NCBI GenBank assembly: GCA_964430335.1
Contig: CAYSEN010000002.1
Span: forward strand, 1-64,000
Origin: SIBU01 sp964430335
GTDB lineage: Bacteria; Patescibacteriota; Minisyncoccia; Phycocordibacterales; SIBU01
Length of the DNA: 64,000 nucleotides
Reading direction: 5' to 3'
In this document: positions 26,426-34,531 of the stretch, one piece after another
Numbering within the stretch: position 1 is the stretch's first letter
Layout of the letters: every line of letters starts with the position of its first letter
Program-made: the position numbers and the translations under genes
Notes under the pieces: generated by a model
Databases searched by the model: none
What the model was told of the DNA's origin: nothing
The model's input: the letters and a program-made list of their open reading frames with translations, nothing else

Positions 26426-27472
26426 ATGATTACTGTTCGACTTACATCCGAATACCCAAAAGTTCCTCTGGAGAGACAAACTCCAGGTTCACTTGGTATT
26501 TGGGGAAACTACAAATTCATCATCGATCAACCTACAGAAAAGGCTGATTGGTGGGTAGTGCTCGGTGACCTTCCTGAAAAACAAACCACAATTTGCCCGA
26601 AAGAAAACACCATTTTCATCAATCAAGAAACCGAACACATTCGAACCTACAGAAAGGATTTTACTGACCAGTTTGCGACAGTAATTACCTGCCAAAGGCC
26701 ACTAAATCACCCTCACAAAATCTACACTCAGCAAGCACACCTGTGGCATGTTGGATGGTTTGGATCCGGCTCTGGGGTAGATCCAAAAGACTACAAAAAA
26801 ATGTTCACAACGTATGACCAGCTCAAAGCCATTACCGATATTCCAAAAACCAAATTACTTTCAAACGTAACTTCTTCAAAAAACCATACCGAGGGTCAAA
26901 AACTCAAACACGCCTTTCTAAAATTAGTGAAAGAAAAATATGGCGATCAATTTGGTAATTTTGGTGCGGGGATAAATATGCTTCGCGACAAATGGGACGG
27001 CATCGCTCCTTACAAATACTATCTTGCGATCGACAATAGCTATGTAGAAGATTATTGGACAACTAACCTAGGAGACGCCTATCTTGCTGGAGCCTACCCA
27101 ATCTATTATGGCCACCCTAGCGTTCTTAAATATTTTTCATCAGACGCTTTAACCGTAATCGACATCACCAAACCAGAGGAGGCTCTCAAAAAAATTGAGG
27201 AGGTTATTTCTGGAAATTACTACGAAAAATACAAGGATGAAATTTGGAAGGCTCGCGATTTAGTTATGAACAAATATAACTTGTTCAACCTGATTGCTGA
27301 GACAATCGACAGTCTTCCTAAAAACGGAAAGTCGGTCAAACTGACCCTTAAACCTGAAAAGAAGCCTTGGCTTAAGAAAAAAGTCATTGCAACTTTAAAA
27401 GGAAAAAACGGGTTATATGATATGGCGAAAAAAGTCTATAGAACATATCGTCAAATTCGTTATAAAAAATAA
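26426..27472 (+). CDS. GT10 family (alpha-1,3/4-)fucosyltransferase
   Basis: The 348-residue protein has the GT10 acceptor and donor signature in its C-terminal half. YKYYLAIDNSYVEDYWTTN followed by LGDAYLAGAYPIYYG matches the conserved alpha-1,3-fucosyltransferase motif (KF-x-AFENS...YTTEK...DA..AG.IPIYWG). GT10 enzymes use GDP-L-fucose made by Gmd and Fcl. The N-terminal part is variable, as usual. Linkage and acceptor cannot be read from sequence. Its stop overlaps the next methyltransferase start by one base (TAATG). Confidence 0.85.
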   Translation: MITVRLTSEYPKVPLERQTPGSLGIWGNYKFIIDQPTEKADWWVVLGDLPEKQTTICPKENTIFINQETEHIRTYRKDFTDQFATVITCQRPLNHPHKIYTQQAHLWHVGWFGSGSGVDPKDYKKMFTTYDQLKAITDIPKTKLLSNVTSSKNHTEGQKLKHAFLKLVKEKYGDQFGNFGAGINMLRDKWDGIAPYKYYLAIDNSYVEDYWTTNLGDAYLAGAYPIYYGHPSVLKYFSSDALTVIDITKPEEALKKIEEVISGNYYEKYKDEIWKARDLVMNKYNLFNLIAETIDSLPKNGKSVKLTLKPEKKPWLKKKVIATLKGKNGLYDMAKKVYRTYRQIRYKK

Positions 27473-28479
27473 TGCTTACTTTAGTCCAAAAACAAACGAT
27501 TGATTCGTTCATACAAAAACTAAAATCCGGAATCTACACCGAGGTTGTAAATCCGTGTCTTTGTGGCGCTCACACAGACAGCCAGATTGCTAGCAAAGAT
27601 CGCTACGGGATCGATCAAAAAATTGTTCTATGTGAAGAATGTGGCCTGATGAGAGCTGACCCTTACTACGACGAAAAAACCTTAGGTTCATTCTATGAAA
27701 ACGAATATCGCAAAATTTATCGTAACCCAAATCACGAAAGCGTTTCAGATTTTTTTAAGGAACAGACCGGTTTTGGAAAATATATTTTTGATTTCCTAAA
27801 GCACAACTATTTTAAAGGCGAGATAAAAGGTAAAAAGGTTTTCGAGATCGGTTGTGGCGCCGGAGGAATATTGCAGACCTTCAAAGATTCTGGCAACGAA
27901 GTTTTTGGCTGTGACTTTGACGAAGAGTATCTAAACTTCGGAAAGTCCAAAGGTCTAACTCTTGAGAGAGATGACGCAGAAACCCTGAGTAAGCATGGAC
28001 AGGCAGACATAGTGATTCTAAACCACACCCTAGAGCATATAAAAAATCCAACCGCTACTTTAGCTACAGTAAAAAAAATTCTAAAAGATGACGGGGTTCT
28101 CTATATTGCCTTACCAGGAATTTACTATATTCACGATACTTACCACGGCAAATTAAATAGTTATCTTCAAAATGCTCATGTTTGGTATTTCACATTAAAA
28201 ACCCTAAATTCCCTACTCGCGCGCTCGGGATTTAAATTGGTACACGGCAACGAGGTGATCATGGCCATTTACCAAAAAGGAGTATCCGAAAATCTACAAA
28301 AAGAAAGTTCAGAAAAAATTAAAAAGTATTTAAGAAAGAATCAAATCCTAAGACCTTACCTAGCATTGAAAAATTTTTCACCCTCTCACCAATTAAGACA
28401 ATTTACACTTGGTGCCCTTAGAAAAAACCAATCCGTATACAATAAAGCCAAGGGTTTGTACCACAAATTGAAAAAATAA
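27472..28479 (+). CDS. SAM-dependent methyltransferase with N-terminal zinc-ribbon-like segment
   Basis: The 335-residue protein carries a class I SAM methyltransferase core at about 120-240 (VFEIGCGAGGILQTF, FGCDFDEEYL, ILNHTLEHIKNPT) with an N-terminal putative zinc-binding segment (NPCLCG and LCEECGL, CxC...CxxC). It resembles sugar or polysaccharide methyltransferases of the Methyltransf_23 type. Methylation of the fucosylated glycan or its terminus is the likely role, given the neighbours and the Wzt C-terminal domain. Confidence 0.83.
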   Translation: MLTLVQKQTIDSFIQKLKSGIYTEVVNPCLCGAHTDSQIASKDRYGIDQKIVLCEECGLMRADPYYDEKTLGSFYENEYRKIYRNPNHESVSDFFKEQTGFGKYIFDFLKHNYFKGEIKGKKVFEIGCGAGGILQTFKDSGNEVFGCDFDEEYLNFGKSKGLTLERDDAETLSKHGQADIVILNHTLEHIKNPTATLATVKKILKDDGVLYIALPGIYYIHDTYHGKLNSYLQNAHVWYFTLKTLNSLLARSGFKLVHGNEVIMAIYQKGVSENLQKESSEKIKKYLRKNQILRPYLALKNFSPSHQLRQFTLGALRKNQSVYNKAKGLYHKLKK

Positions 28480-28480
28480 A

Positions 28481-29134
28481 ATGCCAAAAAAGTCAGACAA
28501 AAACTCAAAAAAATCGGTTGAGAAAAAACAGTACAAAGCTGTTCTCTTTGACCTTGATGGTGTTTTGGTAAACATGCCAGACGGTCACTACGAAGCACTC
28601 AACAAAGCTTTGGCACTTTTCGGTGCCCAGATCGGTCGCGAAGAGCATCTTCAGTATTTTAACGGCCTACCAACTCGTAAAAAATTAGAGGAGTTGGAAA
28701 ATCAGGGTCGCCTACCTAAAGGCCTCCGAGAATTTATTAACAACGTAAAACAAAAGCACACCAAAGATATTATTCCAAAATATTGCCCACCAGACTATTC
28801 AAAAATCATTTTACTTCAACATCTTAAAGACAAGGGCTACACACTTGCCTGCTGTTCAAACTCAATCAAAGAAACTCTTCATCTAATGCTAAAATCCTCA
28901 CACCTATTTGATTTCTTTGATTTAATTGTCGGCAACGATGAAGTGCAAAATCCTAAACCTCACCCAGAAACATATCTATACGCCTTTCAAAAATTGGGAG
29001 TAGAACCTCACGAATGCATCATCGTAGAAGATGCTCCGCCTGGAATCGCGGCCGCAAAAGCTAGTGGAGCAACCGTCATCGAAGTACGAGGAGTTGAAGA
29101 TGTGAACTTGGCCTTATTCGAAAATTTAATTTAA
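28481..29134 (+). CDS. HAD family IA phosphatase (beta-phosphoglucomutase-like)
   Basis: The 217-residue HAD protein has motif I FDLDGVLVN (intact DxD), motif II ACCSNS, a lysine in QNPKPHPETY, and motif IV IIVEDAPPGIAAAKASG, plus a helical cap. It resembles PgmB/sugar-phosphatase enzymes. The N-terminal 17 residues are Lys/Ser-rich. Its position in the glycan operon suggests it processes a sugar phosphate, for example a Kdn-9-phosphate or mannose phosphate intermediate; this is inference. Confidence 0.87.
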   Translation: MPKKSDKNSKKSVEKKQYKAVLFDLDGVLVNMPDGHYEALNKALALFGAQIGREEHLQYFNGLPTRKKLEELENQGRLPKGLREFINNVKQKHTKDIIPKYCPPDYSKIILLQHLKDKGYTLACCSNSIKETLHLMLKSSHLFDFFDLIVGNDEVQNPKPHPETYLYAFQKLGVEPHECIIVEDAPPGIAAAKASGATVIEVRGVEDVNLALFENLI

Positions 29135-29137
29135 CCT

Positions 29138-29458
29138 ATGAAAATTCTAAAACTAAAGGATTTTACGAGAGGTTGGATGATTGGTGATTTTACACCAGCA
29201 ATATTACAAACAAAAAATTTTGAATTCGGTGTCAAAGACTACAAAGCCGGAGACCAAGAAGATGCGCATCTGCACAAAGTAGCAACGGAATTTTCGGTTA
29301 TCGTTTCAGGTGAATTTAAAATGAACGACCAAATTCTTAAAAAAGGAGATGTCTTAGTGATGGAACCAAACGACATTGCAAACTTTAGTTGTATTAGTGA
29401 TGGTTCTACTGCGGTCATAAAGGTGCCGTCCGTTAAAGGAGATAAATATTTAGTATAA
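29138..29458 (+). CDS. Small cupin-domain protein
   Basis: The 106 residues form one cupin barrel: DAHLHKVATEFSVIVSGEF carries the metal His-x-His and Glu, and KKGDVLVMEPNDIANFSC is the second cupin motif. Such single-cupin proteins can act as sugar isomerases or sensors. Here the substrate is probably a sugar or sugar nucleotide, given the neighbours, but the enzyme class cannot be assigned. It ends the first (+) block of the glycan region. Confidence 0.8.
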   Translation: MKILKLKDFTRGWMIGDFTPAILQTKNFEFGVKDYKAGDQEDAHLHKVATEFSVIVSGEFKMNDQILKKGDVLVMEPNDIANFSCISDGSTAVIKVPSVKGDKYLV

Positions 29459-29460
29459 AA

Positions 29461-29485
29461 AATTCTACAGTGGATCTGTAGAATT
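29461..29485 (-). terminator. Intrinsic terminator for 29491-29784
   Basis: AATTCTACAG and its complement form a 10-bp stem with a 5-base loop. On the minus strand it is followed by a T6 tract, just after the stop of the small membrane protein gene. Confidence 0.75.
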
Positions 29486-29490
29486 ACGAA

Positions 29491-29784
29491 TCAGAAACTG
29501 CTTGCAAACACAAGGAGTGCATACAGGAAAATTGGCAAGGATAGCCACCTGACTATCTTAATCGCGAGGGAAAAACTGGTAACACCTCCTCCTTTAGGAT
29601 CGGGTGCAAAAGTGATGGCAAAAGAGAGTATGGACAGAACTGCCATCGTTGCACTCAAAAGCCGAAGCTCAGAAGAGTCCCGTCTCAAATTTGGGATCGC
29701 GAAAAATATCATGACGTTGACGACACCGATAAAAAAACAGACCGGTGTCTTGTGTTTACCAACCCAAGTGATTTGTCTGCGCAT
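29491..29784 (-). CDS. Small membrane protein, unknown
   Basis: The 97-residue protein has three hydrophobic segments (about 13-30, 42-60 and 72-95), separated by a positively charged loop and a DPKGGG turn. It matches no family I recognise. It is on the strand opposite to its operon neighbours and has a clear hairpin terminator directly after its stop, which argues it is a real transcribed gene. Its base composition looks somewhat richer in GC than the flanking glycan genes, like the IMPase-like gene next to it. Confidence 0.55.
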   Translation of the reverse strand: MRRQITWVGKHKTPVCFFIGVVNVMIFFAIPNLRRDSSELRLLSATMAVLSILSFAITFAPDPKGGGVTSFSLAIKIVRWLSLPIFLYALLVFASSF

Positions 29785-29907
29785 AAAAATCTAGGCTCGG
29801 CAAATTTTAATATAAAAAGAAAACAAGGTCGATAAATTTTCATAAAAAATGAGCATTAGACAATAGTAATTGAAAAAAACCAAAACTTTTACTCAAAAAT
29901 TTGCAAG

Positions 29908-29937
29908 AAAAAAGAGCGATCGAATGAACGATCGCTC
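29908..29937 (-). terminator. Intrinsic terminator of the IMPase-like gene
   Basis: GAGCGATCG and its complement form a 9-bp perfect stem with an AATGAA loop, followed on the minus strand by T6. It ends the GC-rich transcription unit. Confidence 0.9.
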
Positions 29938-29965
29938 CGTGAATTGACTGAAAGAACTGATAGGG

Positions 29966-30892
29966 CTATTGGCCCTTGGACGCCCTGACGGCGCGGACCA
30001 AGACATCGAGTGTCTCTTGGTTGTTGGCCGTAACCAGGATGTCGTAGTCCATGACTGACAGCGGGTTGCACTCGGTGAGAGTGCCGTTGTCTTCGACTCG
30101 GAATGCCGTCGCACATCCGCCGGCCTGGAGGACGAGAAGGACCGGGCAGACGTCCCAATAACCGCCGATTGCAGTAGTGATGGCGCCGACGGCTCCCTTG
30201 CCGCCGTGAGCGATGAGCGCATGATGAATCCCGTTACTTCCGAGCATCAACTTGCCGGCCTTCTGGTCGATCAGACCTTCGAGTCGATTGAGTTCGGACC
30301 GCGTCAGAATCTCCCGCCCATCGCGCTTGAAGCCGGGATAGCAGTCGGTGAACACCCGGGTCTTCGAGCTAATTGGCTCCGATGACACACTGCATACTGA
30401 CATGTCATCAGGCGTCGGTTCACTGCCGTCCTCGGAGTAAGCCATTACCATAGTCCCAACGCCCTTCTGGCCGACCCAAATCTGGCCGGTCTGGGGGTTT
30501 CCCACCACACAGAAGAACACCTCCTTGCATGACCTGCTGTAGGCCGCGGCGATGACCGTCGAGGTTCCTGCCCCAACTGCAAACGGCATGGAGCCGTCGA
30601 GAGCATCGAGGCATACAATGATGTCGCTCGTAGGACCCTCAGGTCCAGTCTCCTCGCCGTGCACCAGAACCCCAGGAATTGTCAGCAGGATTTTCTTCCC
30701 CGCAGCCTCGCTGGCCTTGTCGGCCGGAAGGGCCGCCAAGGTGCCGTCGGACTTGCTGCCAAGTGCGTCGATACACCGACCTCGTTGGAACCTTCGTACG
30801 ACAGCCATGGATCGGAGAACAGCCCCGACCACCTGACCACGGCTGTCGCGGTTGAATTCACGATCGTATGGGACCACTTCTGTTGATTTCAT
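29966..30892 (-). CDS. Inositol-monophosphatase-family phosphatase, GC-rich
   Basis: The 308 residues show the IMPase-superfamily metal sites: HGEETG (first Glu pair), CLDALDGSMPFAVG (the DPIDGT equivalent) and GGYWDVCPVLLVLQAGG (the WDxAAG motif). The family removes phosphate from inositol, fructose or adenosine phosphates with Mg. The gene is strikingly GC-rich: one 60-base line at 30301 counts 39 G/C, against 19 in a line at 39421. It reads opposite to its neighbours and has its own promoter, leader hairpin and terminator, so it looks acquired. Inositol or sugar-phosphate metabolism for the glycan locus is possible but unproven. Confidence 0.85.
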   Translation of the reverse strand: MKSTEVVPYDREFNRDSRGQVVGAVLRSMAVVRRFQRGRCIDALGSKSDGTLAALPADKASEAAGKKILLTIPGVLVHGEETGPEGPTSDIIVCLDALDGSMPFAVGAGTSTVIAAAYSRSCKEVFFCVVGNPQTGQIWVGQKGVGTMVMAYSEDGSEPTPDDMSVCSVSSEPISSKTRVFTDCYPGFKRDGREILTRSELNRLEGLIDQKAGKLMLGSNGIHHALIAHGGKGAVGAITTAIGGYWDVCPVLLVLQAGGCATAFRVEDNGTLTECNPLSVMDYDILVTANNQETLDVLVRAVRASKGQ

Positions 30893-30904
30893 TTGTTTTT
30901 TCTA

Positions 30905-30918
30905 CCCGATAAATCGGG
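30905..30918 (-). promoter_or_regulatory. Leader hairpin of the IMPase-like gene
   Basis: CCCGAT and ATCGGG pair across a 2-base centre, about 13 bases before the ATG. They are part of a roughly 100-base untranslated leader starting near 30992. Confidence 0.45.
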
Positions 30919-30998
30919 CATTTCGAACCGTTTTGGAACCCCTGTTGCCCTCAAGCGAGTGCAAAAACGTCAAAGATCCCCTAAAACTAACCTTTGAC

Positions 30999-31027
30999 AA
31001 TTTAGCACAAATCTGGAAATATGTCAA
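30999..31027 (-). promoter_or_regulatory. Promoter of the IMPase-like gene
   Basis: On the minus strand TTGACA (31027-31022) is followed after 17 bases by TAAATT (31004-30999), with TGC directly before the -10. It is a strong autonomous promoter diverging from the nucleotidyltransferase operon. Confidence 0.7.
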
Positions 31028-31032
31028 TATAT

Positions 31033-31095
31033 TTAGCCATAAATTAGCGCCTAAATGTGCTAGAATAGTAACCAATAAATTAGCCGTTAATTAGC
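31033..31095. promoter_or_regulatory. Paired TTAGC repeats flanking a promoter
   Basis: TTAGC occurs at 31033, 31044, 31080 and 31091 (and once more at 31002). The two pairs, each with 11-base spacing, are TTAGCCATAAATTAGC and TTAGCCGTTAATTAGC. They flank the extended -10 at 31058-31066, an arrangement expected of an operator. Confidence 0.5.
31058..31066 (+). promoter_or_regulatory. Extended -10 promoter of the nucleotidyltransferase operon
   Basis: TG, C, TAGAAT forms an extended -10, 36 bases before the ATG at 31103. Confidence 0.55.
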
Positions 31096-31102
31096 CAAAA
31101 AC

Positions 31103-31930
31103 ATGAAAATCATCTTTCCAATGGCAGGTCTCGGTAGTCGTTTTGCAAAGGTTGCAGATAAAAATTCTGAATATCTAAAACCTAAGCCATTTATAAATGT
31201 TAAAGGCTTTCCTATGATCCGCTGGGCCACAGGTTCACTTCCCTTTTTTGAGCACGCCGGACAAAAAGTAACTGGCAATCTTCGTGTCACTCCAAAAGAT
31301 GTGGCCTTCATTATTTTGAAGGAGCACAACGATGCATATCAAATGGAGAAGCAACTGAAGGAAATTTATTCAGACGATATCACTGTTATTGTGATTGATA
31401 AGCTCACTCGTGGTGCTTCAGAAACTGTTCTTAAGGCCAAGGACTTTATCAATCCTGAAGAAGACCTCCTGCTTTCTGACACCGACCACTTTTTTGATGG
31501 CCGGGGTTTCGCCGATTTAATTGCAAATAAAGACGCGGACACTGCGGGAATCATTCCTGTCTTCCGCGCTCGAAATGATGGTATTCCAAAGTGGAGCTAC
31601 ACCTTGACTAAGCCTGACAGCAATCACATTTCTCAGGTGGCAGAAAAAAGTCGTGAACTTATGGAAAAAGGAGCTTATGCAAATATTGGCGCCTACTATT
31701 TTTCAAAAGGAAAATATTTTATTGCAGAAGCTGAGAAAGCTATCGAAAGAAATGAAAGAGCTGGCGATCCTGTTAAAGGAGAGTTTTATATCGCACCTCT
31801 ATATCAAAAATTGCTTGATCAAGGAATGAAATTGCAGGCCGCTGTAATTCCCGAAATGTGGGGATTGGGTACACCGGAAGATTTAGAATTTTTCTTGGCT
31901 AATTGTCCAATTAACAAACCATCATTTTAA
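31103..31930 (+). CDS. Sugar-phosphate nucleotidyltransferase-like protein
   Basis: The 275-residue protein has the NTP_transferase fold: FPMAGLGSRFA is the nucleotide loop (GxGxR), KPKPFI the Lys that follows, LLSDTDHFFDG the catalytic Asp pair region, and IPKWSYTL, GAYANIGAYYF and MWGLGTPEDLEFF are typical of the family. It makes an NDP- or NMP-sugar (or another phosphate ester) from an NTP. It is the first of two such genes in tandem; the second (31947-32702) shares the KWSY and GLGTPE blocks and is a paralogue. Confidence 0.86.
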   Translation: MKIIFPMAGLGSRFAKVADKNSEYLKPKPFINVKGFPMIRWATGSLPFFEHAGQKVTGNLRVTPKDVAFIILKEHNDAYQMEKQLKEIYSDDITVIVIDKLTRGASETVLKAKDFINPEEDLLLSDTDHFFDGRGFADLIANKDADTAGIIPVFRARNDGIPKWSYTLTKPDSNHISQVAEKSRELMEKGAYANIGAYYFSKGKYFIAEAEKAIERNERAGDPVKGEFYIAPLYQKLLDQGMKLQAAVIPEMWGLGTPEDLEFFLANCPINKPSF

Positions 31931-31946
31931 ATAGTTATACACTGAG

Positions 31947-32702
31947 ATGAGTAAAATCCTAAACATCGTAGTTCCAATGGCCGGTCGTGGCACTCCTTTT
32001 AAGGAGGCAGGTTACGCTTTTCCTAAAGCACTTGTCGACATCAAAGGTAAAACCATGATCGAAGTGGTAACTGGAAATCTAAAACCAAACTGCGAGCATA
32101 AATTTATTTTTGTCTGCCAGAGAGAACATTATGAAAAGTACGACCTATATAACATTTTCAAAAATGCTACGGACAATCAGTTTGAAGTGGTCCAGATAAA
32201 TGGTCAGACTGAGGGCGCAGCCTGTACAGTGCTGACCGCGGTTTCTCATATCAACAATGACAACGACCTGATTATTGCAAACTCAGACCAATTTATAGAA
32301 ACCGGTATAAATGATTTCATAAAGGAAGGACGAAAAGATGACAAAGACGGACTGATCATGACTTTCAAGGCCAGTCACCCAAAGTGGAGTTATGTTCGTA
32401 CAGATGATAGCGGACGAGTAATTGAAGTCGCTGAGAAAAAAGTGATTTCCAAAAACGCCACTGTGGGAGTTTACTATTTCAAAAAAGGAAGTGATTTTGT
32501 GGAATCAGCTCAATCAATGATTCACAAAAACATAAGACACAACAACGAGTTTTATGTTTGCCCTACTTACAATGAAATGATTCTTCGCGGTAAAAAAATC
32601 TACACCAAAGAAATTTCTGCTGAAAAAATGCACGGACTAGGAACACCAGAGGAGCTCAATCATTTTTTGAAAGAATTGGAAAAAGGAAAAATCAAAATTT
32701 AA
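31947..32702 (+). CDS. Sugar-phosphate nucleotidyltransferase-like protein (paralogue)
   Basis: The 251-residue protein begins VVPMAGRGTPFKEAGYAFPK, with the G-x-G-T/x loop and catalytic Lys. It has IANSDQFIE, HPKWSYVR, ATVGVYYFKKG and LGTPEELNHF. This subfamily often accompanies glycerophosphodiesterase or capsule genes; the nucleotide and substrate are unknown. Its stop overlaps or abuts the next gene by a single base (32702/32704). Confidence 0.85.
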   Translation: MSKILNIVVPMAGRGTPFKEAGYAFPKALVDIKGKTMIEVVTGNLKPNCEHKFIFVCQREHYEKYDLYNIFKNATDNQFEVVQINGQTEGAACTVLTAVSHINNDNDLIIANSDQFIETGINDFIKEGRKDDKDGLIMTFKASHPKWSYVRTDDSGRVIEVAEKKVISKNATVGVYYFKKGSDFVESAQSMIHKNIRHNNEFYVCPTYNEMILRGKKIYTKEISAEKMHGLGTPEELNHFLKELEKGKIKI

Positions 32703-32703
32703 T

Positions 32704-33612
32704 ATGATAAGAGAAAATTACGTGAGAAATGAAAATAAAATTGAACGTGAGCCGGGAGAGGTTGCTGTAATCACCCACCGAGGACTAGACCCAGAAAAAC
32801 CGAACTACTACATGGAGAGCTCGCGAGAAGCTTTTGCTGACCAAATTTCTAGAGGTTTCGGTCTTGAATTTGATTTACAATTTACCAAGGACGGTAAAAT
32901 TGTTGTGCTACACGACAAGGATCTTTCAAGAATTACCAATGGTGCTGATACTAGAAAAATCGGAGAAGTTAATTTTGACGAATTGCTAGACATGGATTTC
33001 AACGGTTACCACATCACCTCATTCGGAGCACTTCTTCAAATGATTCAATCGAATCCAAACGGGAAATCACTAAACGCCATCCACTTTAAACACGGGGTGC
33101 AGACTAAAGAACAGATGGATCAGATACTGAAAGAATTTGAAGGAGCTAACCCTGAACATTTCATATTTTTTGACCTAAAAACAGAATCAGCCAAATATCT
33201 AAAAGAAAAAGACGGCAGACTTCACCTCGCAGCATCAGTCGCACATCCACATGACATCGAAAGATATAATTCGGCAGTCGGTGGAACATTACTACCCCTT
33301 TCCGAAGTTATAGATAATAGGGATGTTTTTGATTGGGTTTGGCTAGATGAATGGGATTTGTCCGACAAAGACGGAGGTCAAAAGTCACTCTACAGCGAGG
33401 AGACTTTCAAAATTGCTAGAGACGCTGGTCTAAAAATTGCCTTAGTCACACCGGAACTTCACGGCACTTCTCCAGGACTACTTGGTGGCGAAGCCCACCC
33501 TGACGCAGGAAACCGCGAAAAATTAAACAAAAGATTAAAAGAAATTTTTGAGCTTAGGCCAGACGCCATGTGCACAGATTACCCCGACTACGTAAAAAAT
33601 TTAAAAAAATAA
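32704..33612 (+). CDS. Glycerophosphodiester phosphodiesterase-domain protein
   Basis: The 302 residues match the GDPD TIM barrel: ITHRGLD near the N-terminus (His-Arg pair), GLEFDLQFTKDGKIVVLHD (Glu, Asp and His of the active site) and TNGADTRKIG. Family enzymes cleave glycerophosphodiesters; secreted forms degrade teichoic-acid-like chains. No signal peptide is visible, so it is probably cytoplasmic. Between a nucleotidyltransferase pair and a WavE-like gene, it may provide or process a glycerol-phosphate-type decoration; this is inference. Confidence 0.88.
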   Translation: MIRENYVRNENKIEREPGEVAVITHRGLDPEKPNYYMESSREAFADQISRGFGLEFDLQFTKDGKIVVLHDKDLSRITNGADTRKIGEVNFDELLDMDFNGYHITSFGALLQMIQSNPNGKSLNAIHFKHGVQTKEQMDQILKEFEGANPEHFIFFDLKTESAKYLKEKDGRLHLAASVAHPHDIERYNSAVGGTLLPLSEVIDNRDVFDWVWLDEWDLSDKDGGQKSLYSEETFKIARDAGLKIALVTPELHGTSPGLLGGEAHPDAGNREKLNKRLKEIFELRPDAMCTDYPDYVKNLKK

Positions 33613-33613
33613 A

Positions 33614-34531
33614 ATGCTAGATTTCGCAAAAAAAACACTTTGGAATATTGGTTTTAAATTTGGCAGATTTATCACCATTCACACCAGACCAGCAAAAGTA
33701 GATGGTCTGCCTTTCATTGGATCAAAAAATCCAATCGATGAATCCTGCGCCATCATCATGCAGGGTCCGATTAAGCATGAGTATAATTTCACCTACGAGA
33801 CAGTGCGTTTCTACCTTCAACACTACCCTTCTGCCACAATTATCATTTCAACCTGGGAAGGCGAAGACACAAGCGCTATAGAAAGTCTCAAAGCTGAAAA
33901 AGTGAAAATTTTAAAATGCGCTAAACCGGTTCATCCAGGACCTTGTAATGTAAACATGCAAATTACAAATACTAAAGCCGGAATGGATGAAGCTGTCAGA
34001 CTTGGACTTAAATACTCTCTCAAAACTCGCGCCGACCAAAGAATGTACGGTATCAACTGTCTTGAATTCATGATTAACATGATCGAACAATTCCCTGTTT
34101 TGGGACCAACATCTCAGAACAAGAGAATTCTTGCGACTAACACCGGCACAAGTAAACACCGAAACTATCATTTTTCTGATTTGTTTATGTTTGGAACTGC
34201 GATCGACATGCAGACTTATTGGACTCCGGAAATAATTACTGACAAATCAATCAATCCTAGAGATTTTTTGGCAGAGGGATATTTGTTTACTCAGTTTTTG
34301 ACACACACAGGCTGGAAAATAAAAGACACGCTAGAAGATTTTATTGAAGCATTAGGCGAGAGATGTGTCGTTGTAGACAATGAAGACATCGATGTATACT
34401 GGCCGAAATATGCAGCACAGCAACGTGAATACCGATTGAAAAATTACGTAAGACCAGCTATCGAAATCACCTTCAAAATATGGATGAATGAAGGTTTGGT
34501 TCCCGCACTTAAAAAATATGGAAAAAAATAA
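33614..34531 (+). CDS. WavE-like lipopolysaccharide/glycan synthesis protein
   Basis: The 305-residue protein resembles the WavE family of V. cholerae core-oligosaccharide genes: CAIIMQGPIKHEYNFTYETV, TIIISTWEGEDTSAIE, and SLKTRADQRMYGI. The family is thought to be a glycosyltransferase-like group with no defined reaction. Its end overlaps the NeuB-type gene by 14 bases, so the two are coupled. A transferase for the sugar made downstream is a reasonable guess. Confidence 0.75.
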   Translation: MLDFAKKTLWNIGFKFGRFITIHTRPAKVDGLPFIGSKNPIDESCAIIMQGPIKHEYNFTYETVRFYLQHYPSATIIISTWEGEDTSAIESLKAEKVKILKCAKPVHPGPCNVNMQITNTKAGMDEAVRLGLKYSLKTRADQRMYGINCLEFMINMIEQFPVLGPTSQNKRILATNTGTSKHRNYHFSDLFMFGTAIDMQTYWTPEIITDKSINPRDFLAEGYLFTQFLTHTGWKIKDTLEDFIEALGERCVVVDNEDIDVYWPKYAAQQREYRLKNYVRPAIEITFKIWMNEGLVPALKKYGKK

